DNA of 41,231 nucleotides from Acanthaster planci. Its lineage: Eukaryota; Echinodermata; Asteroidea; Valvatida; Acanthasteridae. Shown piece after piece: positions 12,976 to 24,664 of the stretch. Position numbers and translations under genes: made by a program. The stretch lies in the NCBI RefSeq assembly GCF_001949145.1, contig NW_019091407.1:906418-947648 (forward strand). The letters are read 5' to 3'. Below the pieces are notes generated by a model. It was not told the DNA's origin. It searched no databases and saw only the letters and a list, made by a program, of their open reading frames with translations. Numbering within the stretch: the first letter of the stretch is position 1; each line of letters begins with the position of its first letter.

Positions 12976-13200
12976 AATCGCCCTACATTTAAAGCTCGGT
13001 GAAAATGCCATCACTCAAAGGGTATTAACAACACAGGGCTTAAGCCAACTGTATGAATGTTACTCCTAATTGTAATCGCCCTACATTCAAAGCACGGTGC
13101 TAATGGCCGTCACCCAAAGGGTATAAACAATACACCGCTTAATTAAACTTACTGCATCAATGCCACTCCTAAATTGCCGTTGGTTTAAAGCACGGTGCCA
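12976..13200. repeat. 98-bp minisatellite, ~2.3 copies
   Basis: AATCGCCCTACATTTAAAG at 12976 recurs at 13074, and again in degraded form at 13172 (AATTGCCGTTGGTTTAAAG), giving a constant 98-bp period. Internal landmarks CAAAGGGTAT and CACGGTGC repeat at the same spacing. Confidence 0.85.
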
Positions 13201-13792
13201 GGAAAGATATAATGCTCACCTTTAGTAGTTCCAGGGTCCACGTGATGTAACATATGAAGGGTAAATTATGGATGGCCTTGCTCTCATTCACCTCGAGGAT
13301 ATGGCAACAAAAATTCGTACGCGCTGTGAGTTATATTACATCGTTGACATGCAATGATAATATTACTATTTGTGGCCCTTCTGTAGAGCTGGCGTTTCCA
13401 TTGAAGTAATGCATAGTAGCATCTCCATTGTATGTATATATATGTCAGTTTTTGAAGATCCAAGAGCAGTCACTACCATTTCCCAGGATTGACATCCTGA
13501 TTCTTTTGCAATGCGGTCATGTTCTTTTATAAGATTACCCGCTAGCTGATTCAACTGTAACTCCGATGGCACTGCAGACGAATGATTCAATCGCCGTGGA
13601 ATACTCTCGATTTTTGCCATCCTGTTTTTTTGGCTGACACGATAGCGATGTATCATTCAACAATTCGATACACACATTACTGCTCACGATTTTCAAGTGA
13701 TATTTTCATTATTTGAACAAACTGAATGATGTCCTGTTGATGGAATAATCAAATTTTTTCTGAAAGACCCTTTTGATCCAGTAAGCTACAGT

Positions 13793-13960
13793 GTTCCTTT
13801 CGTCTCCCACCTCATACATATGCTGTCTCATCAAGATTTCTACCCTTCCCATTGCTCCTTTCGTCTCCCACCATACATATGCTGTGTCATCAAGACTTCT
13901 ACCCTTCCCATTGTTCCTTTTGTCTCCCACCTCATATATATGCTGTCTCATCAAGGTTCT
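13793..13960. repeat. ~60-bp minisatellite, ~2.8 copies
   Basis: The unit starts GTTCCTTTCGTCTCCCACC at 13793, 13854 and 13913 (spacing 61 and 59 bp), and includes ATGCTGTCTCATCAAG and TCTACCCTTCCC. A minus-strand open frame across it only reflects the repeat. Confidence 0.9.
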
Positions 13961-14664
13961 TGGCTGACCATGGATATGCTAATTATTCTATTGTGTTTAT
14001 TCATTTTGCATAGTCCCTGTTGTCTTTTTCTAATTAAGACCCAACGCACTACTTTGGTGATGAGCATGCATGTGATTTTAATTATCACAAAGAGTTCGTA
14101 GAAGTACCTCTTCACCTGCAAATAAATAGGATGCCCACAGCACATACAAAGATATTTTAGTTGTATATTTCAACACATATTTTGTCTCACATGCCCATCG
14201 AAATAGCCCACACCATCAGCGTGCTCAAATCCATCACTGAAGTCTGCCCAGGTGTCTGTCCCCACCAATGGAGCATTGTACAAACATGCCCCCTGACAGG
14301 GAATTCTGTCTCTCTGTGTTATAGGTCAAATGAAATGTTCCTTATCCTGTGATCAACTGTATGCAGAATTGATCCACAAAATTCTGGTTCATCCCGGAAC
14401 CCACAAAGAACCTTAATGAGTTTACAGATTTTCAGGTGAAGATTATTTAGGCATATACTCCATGCTTTATTAAATGTGTCTACCCCCCCCCAAAAAAAGT
14501 AGAAGTAAAACTGTCCATTTTAAACATAAAAAATCAGCTTGCAGTTTTCATGTGGTTTGTGGAGGACACTCTTAGCATGATGATGTTTTACATTTCATCT
14601 TATTTGCTTTGGGCAATCCAGAAATATGCCCTGGTAAACATATATAAATATTGAGATGTCTTTG

Positions 14665-14720
14665 CTAGTGGGCGGGAGGTTTGGTGTTCGAGTCCCCCGG
14701 CTGGGCAGCGCTAAACCAAG
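14665..14720 (+). repeat. Possible tRNA-derived SINE trace (B-box-like)
   Basis: GGTGTTCGAGTCCCCCGG resembles a tRNA T-arm/B box (consensus GGTTCGANTCC). No good A box or cloverleaf can be drawn around it, so this is at most a decayed SINE head. Confidence 0.3.
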
Positions 14721-16208
14721 CCGATGAAGGACATACGGGATAATCCCAATGAAGTTAGCACTGTGGTTTTCATATGTTTAAGCAACTGTTTTACATAAAC
14801 CAAACATCAGAACCACCAGTTTTTGTCTGGCCTTCTGTGATTTTTCCTTCACAAAAATAGACTTCTTATCTCTTGGACCGGTTCTTGCCACTGCACGTGT
14901 GGTGTGTATGGTCTGCAGTATAGGACTAATATTGAAGAAATGACAATGAAACTTCTTTGTTTTTTAGGGGTGTATCTTTAAATCTGTACAACTCGTGCTC
15001 ATGGAGCACTGATGCACGTGTGACCTCAATGGCGTGTGAATCCAAAACAATGTAGGTCCGTCCATTAATTTTTGGTCATCTGTGATACCAGTTTTAAGTT
15101 ACTTAAAAGGGGCTATACTGCACCAAATAAGTCGTCGATAGTACAAACAATTCAAAAGAAGCAGAATTTTCTAACACTCTTCCACACAGACACAGACGAC
15201 AGATTCCTCGCCCACAAAAGTAAACAAAACTCAACGCCCTCTGTGTAATAGTTGTTTCATTCCTAAATCAAAATACACTTTCGATACATGAATTCGAGAT
15301 TCCGTACTAATATCTGTATTTTTGTGCATTGTCACCACGAGAGTGAAAGGGAGTCGGGAAAATTTAGGTCGTTTGTAACGGTTGCAATCGTTCTTAAATA
15401 TACTAGTCAAGCGAATTGCTATGCTAATATTTTACGTGTGATAACTGAACGACAAGGGAACATGCTTTTTTTTGATCATTCAAAGGGTGTACAGAATGTA
15501 TGTTGACAGGGAGGAGTAGGGGCGAGGAGGAGCCTGTTTACGCCTTTCAAAACTGTGAAAAATTGAAAATAAATAAATTGAGAATCAAGTAAAGACAGTG
15601 AAACGGTTTCCTTTTTAATTTGCACGCTCTAAGAGGGGAAAGAGCGCAGACAAAAAAAACGCTTTGTAAGCTGTTAAAATTATGAAAAATGGATGAACCA
15701 ACTTACTTTTAACCAGCCGCGCTATAATGTACAGTGCCTGCATGTTACATATCCTGCCCTCTTTGCCGTGTTTCTCAGATTGCAGGGCGCATCCCGGAAC
15801 TAACTGGTGAATCCTCAAGTGCGATAACCCCGTCAAGAACATGTCTTATTGTTTCCAAAGCAAACGTAAATACGAACACAACCTCTAAGTGCAAAGTGTA
15901 ACAGCCTGGGTGTAAAGAATGCAGAGATGTCCACTCATTGCCTCTCTGGACGTTGGCCGCAGAAGTATCATGCAATGTTTAACCCGAACAACTTCCACTA
16001 AACACCAACTCGTGTTAAGTAACATTAAAAGTAAAACAGCGCCAATCAATTTCTCACGTTCGCTATTTACCATTACTTTTAGCAAATTTGGTGCAACCTT
16101 GATTAGTTTTGGCAAGGGGTATACAAGTAACTTTAACATACCCAAAAGTTAATCTGATAAAGTAACAGTTTCGATGTATAACGCAACATAGGCAGTGAGG
16201 AGCGCTTT

Positions 16209-16638
16209 TCAGTTGCCATCTTGGATGTTTATCATGTAGGTCTCGCGACCTTTGGTGATATCGCGTATATTCCCGGCCAGCTTCCTAGCATCCCAGTGAG
16301 AGGTGTAGATGCCCGGTCTGAGATTCCACTCATTCTGCGAGTACACGCCCAGGCTAGAGTAGACGCGGGGCTTGAAAACAATTCGCTCCCTGAGACCCAA
16401 CCGGCGCAAGGCGGCCTCCACCTTCAGCACGTCCGACTTGTCGGTGAAATCTTTGGTGTACACGCTCACAACGTGCTGCGCACCATACAGATCCTTCCCT
16501 TCTTTTGTGTCTGCCACGGGCGTTACCTTGGTGTGCGTGCCTAGCTTGCCTTTCACGGTAGCCCTGGCGATTTTCTCCCACGTGGTGTCAATCTCTTCTG
16601 CAGTGTTCACGAAGAGCAGCCAGATACCGCCCAAGCAC
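16209..16638 (-). CDS. C11orf68-like gene, exon 4 (last)
   Basis: The acceptor is TTGCAAG before GTGCTTGGG. It codes the core of the domain from GIWLLF to the stop TGA at 16209-16211. The acceptor lacks a strong pyrimidine tract, but the phase (1+429 nt) and the protein alignment both support it. Confidence 0.87.
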
Positions 16639-18782
16639 CTTGCAATTTTGGACAAGTAGTAAGATTTAGTCTCATGGTAAAATGGCCTTATTTTGCCATA
16701 ACATAAAAAGAGGAAAGAAAAGTAAAGCGAAAATGAGTATACAATCGGCAAACTCATCTTCTTTTCAACAATCACCGAAATGTTTGTCGATTATTATTAA
16801 CACCTAAGATAAAGGCAAAGAGAAATCGATCAGACTCCATGGCTTCTTTCGATGAGAAATAAATAACCCTCGATCTCGTATTTCTCTATGAGAAATTCCC
16901 ATGATACAGTCTTTGTACCATAGGCGAAACAAGTCAAATACAAGCCACAGACTCATCTTATATGTTCATCAAAATTTTGTTTTACCAGTTAGATATTGCC
17001 ATTTCTTTAATAGCATCAAAGTTGATAGTTTTCTTGGAAGCCTTGAGCTTTTCCCAGTCATTCTCTAGATCCTCCAGATTGCCCAATCCTTCTTCCTCAT
17101 AGGAGGACGACAAGACTCGAATCCAGCCAATTCCATCAGACCTGAAAGTAACACTCACAATGAAGCTTCTGGCGGGAAGGGGGTGCACTAAAGAAGAAGT
17201 CTGACCTGATAGAAATTCTTAAACCTTTAGCAGGACAGAATTAGGGATTTGGCCATGTCACACTTAACCAGCTCACTTTCAGCCACGCAATTACGCATCA
17301 TATCGTAACTTTACTAAAAAAAGGCTGGTTAAAACAACTGAAAATTGGTTTAAAAAATAATCAGCAGATAATAATAATTATGTCCAACCAAACGTGTCTG
17401 ATTGGACACATATCCACCATTTGTGGTATATTAAACGGTTTATTTTTAAAGAGGACACATACACCTTAGATTTGCACATCTTTACACAACCATGGTGCAT
17501 CAGCATACAGTTGATGACTAATTATCGATTTCTCGACTCACCACGACGAACCTATGACATTTTGTGAGTACAGTGCTTCCGAATTTTACGAAAAAAATTA
17601 GTGGTCTTTGAAGGTTTTAATTGTGCCTTTGTCGTTGCCAGGAGACTGGCGAGACAAAAACATAGGCCTGCTGGAAGGTGCACACTGGGGATTTTTTCAC
17701 TCTTTTCAAAGAAATATTTTCAGGGTTAGCAGAATATACGTGGATTTGCCTGCCTAAACACATTTTGATGTATTGCGCATCTCTTTGGGTAAAAATGAGT
17801 GCAATGAGCCAGGCCAGTATTTCAATACAGTAAGGTCATGCGGGAACAAAGCACATGTGCAAACCTACATGTACGTAGGGCCGCGCTGATGGGGCAGGCT
17901 TTGCATGCGCGTCCAAATGACCAGGGACGGGGCTCATTTTGCGCATGCACTTTTGGAATATCACGCTGGCTCATTAAGATCATGCATCTGATTTTGTTCG
18001 AGCAAAAGCCTACAAGTCTTCAGTAAACCTACACTAATCCCTAGCGTGGTCTTGTTTGCTGTGGAAAAACATACACTTCTCACCGTTTCACTTTTGAAGG
18101 CGCACTTATTTCAAAAAACTTGTCCAGCATTTCGTCCAGCTCACCCTCGGAGTAGTCGGCGGGGTCGAAAAGCAGTCCGTCCTCTGTGCCAGCTTTTTTT
18201 GAGTCTACGAACGAGCGTTTGGCACGCCCGCTACCGTGTCGATTGACGGGAAAAAAGTACACGTAGGAATTAGACCTTGCACAAAAAGGGACCTATTCCC
18301 TTGGAACTCGGACAAAGTAGCACAGGACGAAACTGTTTATGAATAAGATTTGAATACGATGGGCTACGAGAGGGTCAAGCCCTCGTCATGTGATTATCAG
18401 GAGGGGCAAATGATCCAAATTAAATATTACGAAAAGTTTAATTCACTGGAGAATTCAAAATACGAACAAGTGTTAGACACAATAAAGAAATAAGGAAACA
18501 CAATAAAAACCTAGCATGCAAATTTTTTTTAAATCTTGAAATCTTCCCCGGGGGGCGGGGAGAAAATGCTTGCAGGAATGCAAATTAGTTTACTGTCCAC
18601 TCAAACGTGCTACTCACAAGTAGATAAAAATGGGTTTACCTGAAGCCAACTTTTAAGTTCGAATTCGTGTTATTTTGGTTAACTCACAGTTTCAGTGTCG
18701 ACAGATTTCCGACGAGAGACTCTATGGGGTCTTCTTCCTCAGATTTACTGGATCTTGCGGACCGCCTTGGTTTCTTGTCCAT
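16209..18782 (-). CDS. UPF0696 / C11orf68-like protein (four-exon gene)
   Basis: Exons in transcript order are 18782-18688, 18230-18084, 17141-16986 and 16638-16209. They sum to 828 nt, or 275 residues plus a stop, and every junction is in phase. The protein has a charged N-terminus (residues 1-~80, basic then acidic), then GIGWIRV, DWEKLKASKK and GIWLLF. Next come a W-x-x-I-A-R-A segment (TWEKIARATVKGKLG), VVSVYTKDFTD, a VEAALRRLG helix, FKPRVYSSLGVY, and NEWNLRPGIY near the end. This order matches the vertebrate C11orf68 (BLES03, DUF1917) family, whose biochemical role is not established. The fold is reported to resemble eIF4E, which is family knowledge, not visible here. Start choice: the ATG has A at -3 and G at +4, with an in-frame TGA about 21 codons upstream (~18846). 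The length is close to the human protein. No transcript evidence is available. Confidence 0.87.
16986..17141 (-). CDS. C11orf68-like gene, exon 3
   Basis: The acceptor TTACTTTCAG is strong and the donor is G before GTAAAA. Encodes GIGWIRV, an acidic YEEEGLGNLEDLE stretch and DWEKLKASKK, the start of the conserved UPF0696 domain. 156 nt, in phase at both ends. Confidence 0.87.
17308..17455. mobile_element. Decayed copy of a ~140-bp TA-type MITE
   Basis: This stretch in intron 2 of the C11orf68-like gene resembles the element at 26471-26611. It has CTGGTTAAAACAAC, then AAAATT, CAGCAGATAATA and TTATGTCCAACCAAACG in the same order. The right end ATTTTTAAAGAG is a degraded form of the terminal repeat. 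The ends are not sharp. Confidence 0.5.
18084..18230 (-). CDS. C11orf68-like gene, exon 2
   Basis: The acceptor is CACGGTAG before CGGGCG, and the donor is CG before GTGAGA. The exon encodes an acidic segment ending EGELDEMLDKFFEI. A nearer AG (at TTCGTAG) was rejected because it breaks the phase set by exon 1. The 147-nt length keeps a 1+144+2 codon split. Confidence 0.8.
18688..18782 (-). CDS. C11orf68-like gene, exon 1
   Basis: ATG at 18780-18782. Encodes a basic start (MDKKPRRSARSSKS) followed by an acidic run, and ends AAACT before the donor GTGAGT. It leaves two bases of a split codon. Confidence 0.8.
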
Positions 18783-18873
18783 CGTGATGTACCCGAATAG
18801 GTGTATGAAGTACGCCCTCTGCTGATGAATGTGTAAAATCTGGCGTCAGATACATTTCAAATGCCTGTGAAAT

Positions 18874-18902
18874 GTTGGCTTGCCGCTCTGTGGCAAGCCA
18901 AC
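18874..18902. other. Perfect 11-bp-stem hairpin upstream of gene 1 start
   Basis: GTTGGCTTGCC, a 7-nt spacer (GCTCTGT), then GGCAAGCCAAC, a perfect inverted repeat. It lies ~92 bp upstream of the gene 1 ATG, in the presumed promoter or 5' untranslated region. A third partial copy (TTGCAAGCCAA) follows within 10 bp. Confidence 0.8.
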
Positions 18903-19652
18903 TGCAAACCTTGCAAGCCAATATTAGCAGCATCTTTTTCTTCACGTCCAAATATTATCTTCTTGCAGCATTTTTTCTTTGTATGCGTGAGAGTGCATGC
19001 TCATCTAAAACACACTCAGGCTAGAAAGTATAATTATTGTCGATTTTAATGTGTTACAGTCTGGGTTGGCAAAAACTTTCTGTTCGATTCAAGTCATTTG
19101 GTTATGGATTTTAAGGATTTGTAATTATGATTTTGGTTTCATTTGAATTAAAGTGTCCACTTTTGAGTAGAGTATAAGTGAAAATCTACCTTTTTTCTCA
19201 ATAAGTTCAAATGTATTTTACTGCGATTAGAAAAAAACAAAACCATTAATTGAATGTTCTTCAGTAAATTCCTAGGGGAATTTTATAATCAAGCCAGAGT
19301 CACAACTCATTTAATCACAGTGGAGCTGGATCACAAGCTATTTAACGCCACCGCATTTACAAACGTTACAACACAGTAACAAATACGAGTTTTTCCACAT
19401 TTAAACATTTAAGTAGCACACAAGGCACTTTTGCATGTGGTTGGTGACGTTTTGTCACTCACAGGTCCTTCTGTTGAGTTCCTAGTTTATACATTCCTGT
19501 AAATTCTAGTTTCGACAAAACGTTGAGCCCTGCTTTAAAATCTAGTACCTTTGGTGCCAGTATCCCTGAAGAAACTGTCAACTCTGAAAGTCATGTAAGC
19601 TACATGCATGTACATTAGGCACTAAAATGTATGTAGTTGGCATGGGCTTAGT

Positions 19653-21812
19653 CAGCGGCGTAGCGAGCGGGGGGTATTGGGGTACTGACCTCCCCCCAAT
19701 CATTCTTTTCAGTCAGCAAATAAAGGGTCAGTCGGCGAATGAAACTGAAATTGACATCATGACTTATTGATGTACATCGGCCACCAGCGTTTCCCCTAAA
19801 GAGATGCTGCCTGTAGGTGTGCCGCGCTTACAAAATATCTAGCACTCAGGGTTTTATCTCGGATTTCCCGAAAGTCTGCCCGTCCTGATCAGGCTCCTGT
19901 GTCCCGATGTGTATTTAATAGGCGATTTTCAAGTCCCGCGCATACGAACATCACGTGCGTACATGTATTTTGGTGCTGTCCTTGAAGTAGGTCAACTTCA
20001 AAAAGAAACGGGAACCAGTTGCACAATTTGGCAATCCCCGCGATTGGAACTGTGCCTGAGGGCGTGCGCGGGTTAATAAGCGAACCTGGATGGGGCCCGT
20101 CCGTATCTAGATATAGGTGGGAAATTGTTTCGTTCGCGCAGTTTACAGGGTAATATAATGCTTTATTCTAAACAAAAATGCATCCTTATCGCTGAGTCGT
20201 CTCAAGTATGTTTTAATGATCATTGTGTTTTTTTTTTTTGGGGGGGGGGGGCTGATGCCCGGCCAAAGCTAGAGGGGAGAACGAGTCCACCGTTCAATCT
20301 TTCTTAATTACAGACTTGTGCATCAAGTTCTCCCACTATATCTTTCGGCTTCCAAAGGCTGGTGCAAACTTTCCTGAATTTCGCTGATTATTCCAAACAG
20401 GGCCACTCAACATATTGCAGGACCGTTGTCATGCAATTATTACGATATCACTTTCTTGCTCCTCCCGTCGGCCGACTCCGGCCTTGTCCTTTAAAACTTT
20501 GCAAAATTGTAAGGTTGCCAAGAAAATCGAGTCTACTAAAGAAACGATCGACGGGTTAAAACTGTGAACCCGTAATTTTGATTCTATTTTTCTTCTCCGT
20601 TTCACCATTTCTAAAAAAAGAAATTTTCCAAGTGCCAATAGTTTGAGATGGCAAACGCTTGTTAATCTCACAAAGTGGAAGAAGCGCCTTGCGCAAAGTA
20701 ATGAGTTGCCAAGGTCGTACATGCCACGTGCTTTGTAGTAACCTCCCGTGCGATGCATCGGTGCCATGGGACTCTGGCAATGTGCACGTAAAAACCGCTT
20801 GCTACACGCATACAATGTAGTCGCAGGGCTCGCAAATTGGGCTAACCATCACAGGAGCCAGCTAAATTTGTCAGTTTACGGGAGCAAGTAGCTCCCATAC
20901 GCCATATATGTTCTCTCCGTCTCATGCCTTGCTGCATATGCCAGTGTCAGCGAAAACGTACTAACCTTACGTCACGCTGTAAATTCACTGTGAAATGTGT
21001 GCTTCCCGAGTTGTAGTGGAGATTGCTAATCACAATACTTCCATTCACGCAGAAACGGCTGTAATGAGTCCCACTGACACGATGAGAATATTGACGTTTC
21101 ACTGGCAGCAAATCTCAACACAATGAGTACCGAATGGCCCCAAGATACTGTTTACGTAACACAGTACAGGTATATGTACAATGTACAGCTGATATTCAGT
21201 CGCGTGCATTACCGGGTTTTAGCACCATTCGGTGTCCTTGCCGCGTGTGGCATGCAAAATGCGCCGGGAGTGCATGCGCATGCGAGCCTGCTGCGCTCGG
21301 TGACATCGCAAAAACTTCTGCTCACGTTGTGGTTCCATGATATGGGTGATCTGAAGTAAAAAAAAAATCAGGTTTTATATGGCAAGAATACAAACACACG
21401 GGCTTTATTGCTTGCGCTTTTCTTTGTAATTTAGGGGCACAACGGGTGCTTTTTAGCTACCTGCGCACGCTAATTTATAGCCCTGAGTTGTTGATTCTGG
21501 AACAATTTACATTGTACACAGAAGTGGCACATAACATTTTTTAACTGTTTTCAGGTATTAAGTCAATCATGCTATTATCTGACTCAGCGAAAACGTGAAA
21601 TGATGAATGTACTTTGTTTTTGTTAAAAACTTTTGCAAATTCAACAACTGGGGATATCCGTAAAATTGTAAAATTGAGGCACGCGGTAAGCAACTCAAAA
21701 CACCCCCTCCATATTTCACTGATTTAAAGCATTATGGTGTTAAAGTGGCGAGCGAGTCACAAATCATTAAATTGACCCTGTCCCCCGAGAAAATTCCTTC
21801 GCTACGCCGCTG
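19653..21812. mobile_element. Candidate hAT-type non-autonomous element (outer ends)
   Basis: CAGCGGCGTAGCGAGCGGGG at 19653 and its inverse CTTCGCTACGCCGCTG ending at 21812 share 14 identical terminal bases. CAG...GGCGTAGC is a typical hAT-superfamily terminus. The 8-bp flanks (GGCTTAGT and GTATGAAG) do not form a target duplication, so these may be ends of two separate insertions. No transposase frame lies inside. Confidence 0.5.
20824..21485. mobile_element. Candidate nested hAT-type element (inner ends)
   Basis: CAGGGCTCGCAAATTGGGC at 20824 faces CTAATTTATAGCCCTG ending at 21485; inverted, the latter is CAGGGCTATAAATTAG. CAGGGCT..AAATT is another familiar hAT-like end. Flanking 8-mers TGTAGTCG and AGTTGTTG agree at five of eight positions, which could be a decayed target duplication. 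It includes a module (20905-20942) shared with the foldback element at 34772. Confidence 0.45.
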
Positions 21813-22066
21813 GTATGAAGGTATTTATTAATTGCTAATAATGTGATCATAATCAATTTTCTTGATTCGAATGTCTTAATTTTAAATCCCGATTTGTTTA
21901 TTTTTCCAACAAAAGATATAACTAGAAAAAGAAACTCAACACACATTGCTTGCTTTGGAATAATGATACCGATGCCTCAAATTTAATAATCTGATTTTAG
22001 TTACAGGATTTACCCTGACACCGACGTATATTCATAAACACTGTGTACTCAGTGCTTATCACTTAT

Positions 22067-22140
22067 TTACAAGCTCGCTCGGGTGGGACTCGAACCCACG
22101 ACCTCCTGCTTACTAGTGCAGCTACCCTACGCGAACAACT
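22067..22140 (-). repeat. tRNA-derived SINE head
   Basis: On the minus strand GGTCGTGGGTTCGAGTCCCA is a perfect tRNA T-arm/B box with a closed GTGGG/CCCAC stem. It is preceded by a CTGC/GCAG anticodon-like stem with loop ACTAGTAA and by a weak A-box-like GTAGGGTAGC. The acceptor stem does not pair properly and the loop has one base too many, so this is a SINE or pseudo-tRNA rather than a working tRNA gene. Confidence 0.55.
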
Positions 22141-22941
22141 CGATTTGCGGGCAGTTGGCCCAGTCAGATGTACCTGTAGCAACGGGTACGGCGAACCTTT
22201 CAATTTTTACGTGTAAAACCTGTAGGCCCAATCAATATTAACATCTCCCGACACTAAGTAGATCTTGAAATAATCTGATTAAAAATTTTTTTAAATCTGA
22301 TTTTTTTTCTCTTACCTTTTAAAATTTCAAAACAAATAAAAAGCAACCCTGGGCACGCACAAAGGGAAATGAAAACACCAAAGCACCAAAAATTAAAAAC
22401 GTAGTCATTTGTGAACTCAACAGGACTCAATCCAGCACGATTCTTTTCCAGTGGGACTGGGAGCCTCAGGCCAGTTGGATTCTTTTAAGTGCCCGATCGT
22501 TGCTGGAACTTAAGCTATGGCTGACGCATTGGCAAGGCATTTGATTCATGTACGTAGTAGGACAACATCTTTTTTTATCATTTCGTCAAGTTGCTTTTTC
22601 AATGTTGTGTATTTTTTGTGTGTAGGTGAGTAGACCCCCTAGATACGCGCCTAAGACGGTAACATGATTAAAATGACAAAAATCCATTCTAGTGGATAAT
22701 ACGTGCATTGAAATTTGAAAGGACTAGGCCTATATCGTCAGTTTCAATATCTGGATATCAATATCTAACTTACCTTTTAGAGGATAGGGTTGAGTCTTGA
22801 CAGTCTGACTCTCAGAGATGGTGCCCTTTGGATTCTGGCTTCAGCAACATTCAGCCCAGTCAATGCCCCCATTTACTGCTATATCTGCTTATGTTAATTG
22901 CATGTGCAATCCGCGCAATTGCGAAATCTGGCGTTTCGTGG

Positions 22942-22958
22942 CACGGGAAATTCCCGTG
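22942..22958. promoter_or_regulatory. Palindrome with NF-kappaB-like core
   Basis: CACGGGAAATTCCCGTG is a perfect 8+1+8 palindrome containing GGGAAATTCCC, which fits the Rel/NF-kappaB consensus GGGRNNYYCC. No function is shown by the sequence itself. Confidence 0.35.
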
Positions 22959-24586
22959 ACTATTTATAGGCGTTAAACACGCAGTACGGAGGCCTTAATG
23001 GATCGCGTAGATTACTTGATTGTTATTATTGCAATAGACCGAACTGAGAAAACCCATTAAATAGTTTCAGCGATATGATGTTTAGAGAAGGAGAGACAAA
23101 AGCCTGGATGAAATTTGATATTCGATCATTTCTGTCAGTATTGTTTTAAGAAGTGAAAATTTGAAAACCGTCGTGAACAGTTCTCATTTTTAAGATTTAC
23201 TCCATCGAGACTAGGCCCTACATGAAATTTAATTTTGCATTGAAAAATAAGCTACGATCCATGATTATGCACAAGGATGTTTTGAAATTTGGATCGATTA
23301 GCAAGCCAATATCAGTGTTCACCCGAAGGACAGAGCAATCATACCAATGACGTATAAAAATGATGCATATACAGGCCTAACTGATTGTCCCGGTAAGATG
23401 TACATTATTTTATTCAGTTTCGCTAACCAAATCAGAGTTTTGATCAGACTCGAGCCGGCAAGCTGGCGTTCGAAGGCTCAATGGTCGGATGCGGTTGACC
23501 TTTAATAGGTTGTATTCCTACCCGGACAGAAGGTCTTTGGTGGATCAAACCCAAAGCCATGCATTAACCTAGATGTTTGTTACTTTTAAGTAACGTCTAT
23601 TTTAAAACTACTATTTATGCACGATATGGGCGCTAGATTAAGTAGGCCTGTAACTAACAGTAAGTGGGCTTATGGCTGCTTCAAGCCTAAATTTGTTGAA
23701 AGTGTGTTACAAAACTCTAAATATTAAGCTGTAAATAGGGGTAAAGAATATACGACGTTCCCCTTTTATCAAATACTAGATATTAGTCTTTTATCATAAA
23801 TTTCAATGCAGTTGAAAACTAAAATAATTTCAAATAGCAAACTAAACTGTTCCTTACATACTATATATAGCATTGAAAAATGTAAAATATAAAAAATTGC
23901 AGTAACTTCAGATGCGCTCTACAATATTGATGGGCATGTATTCCCGATTTGAAAAGACACTGAAAATACTTGGTTGTCTTAAGAAAGCATCTTTACCTTT
24001 CATACGTCAAACAGAGTAGAACTCTTTTCCCTCTGAGGTTTACAATAATTCTCAATTGATTACTTGCTGCGTCAATTTATTTTTGGGTTATGTGAGAAAA
24101 TAAGTCACCCCAACTGAAAAGCAGGCTTTTGTAAAGCATGTATACACTACGATCAATAAAGTCACCACTATAGTACAAACAATATAAAACACAACCAGAA
24201 TTAGTCATATTTATTTCAACAAAACCAGACATCGGGTTCCTTACATGTTAACACAGATAACCAAAAACAAATTAAAGCCCCTGTGTAAATTAGGTTGACC
24301 ACGCCCCTCAGTTGAGAATTACACTTCAGCGTCTGAACTGGACAACGCTGCCTGTTGTTAGACCATCAAGCTACTATTTCCCCTGCGTCAGGAGAGTACA
24401 TGACATTCTAACCGTAAAATATACACTTCGGTGGCATTTCTCCAGTATGTTCCATGCTCAGGCTGTGTCTAAATGTCTGAGGGCGGGTCCAGATCTATAC
24501 ATTTAGGGAAGGGGGTGGGTGGAGGGTGAGTTTGGAAAATTTATCCATGTGACCTTTTGTGGCCTTCTAAGGGGTGAAGCTTAGTT

Positions 24587-24664
24587 TGTGTTTTTTACAT
24601 GCTTATTAAGGAAGCAAGTCCAATGTGTGTTTTTTACATGCTTATTAAGGAAGCAAGTCCAATG
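24587..24664. repeat. 39-bp tandem duplication
   Basis: TGTGTTTTTTACATGCTTAT starts at 24587 and again at 24626. The 39-bp unit is repeated almost exactly, which points to a recent duplication. Confidence 0.93.

Larger units (their letters stand above)
12661..16208. other. Gene-poor stretch between polymerase remnant and gene 1
   Basis: No convincing exon was found. The stretch contains a 98-bp minisatellite (12976-13200), a 61-bp minisatellite (13793-13960), a possible tRNA-like B box (~14665-14720), and C and A runs near 14485. The open frames present are short and have no recognisable motifs. The end near 16208 should include the 3' untranslated region of gene 1, but I could not pick out a clear polyadenylation signal. 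Confidence 0.5.

Noticed and set aside
16209-16775. Single-exon 188-codon gene starting at the upstream ATG near 16775
   Set aside because: The first ~45 codons are hydrophobic AT-rich translation without family similarity. A spliced model with an acceptor at 16639 joins in phase to exon 3 and matches the family.
20429-20815. 128-codon minus-strand open frame inside the hAT-like region
   Set aside because: No transposase or other family motifs, and it overlaps a candidate element boundary. Probably chance.
22067-22140. Functional tRNA gene
   Set aside because: The T arm is good, but the acceptor stem does not pair and the anticodon loop has eight bases, so it is treated as a SINE head.
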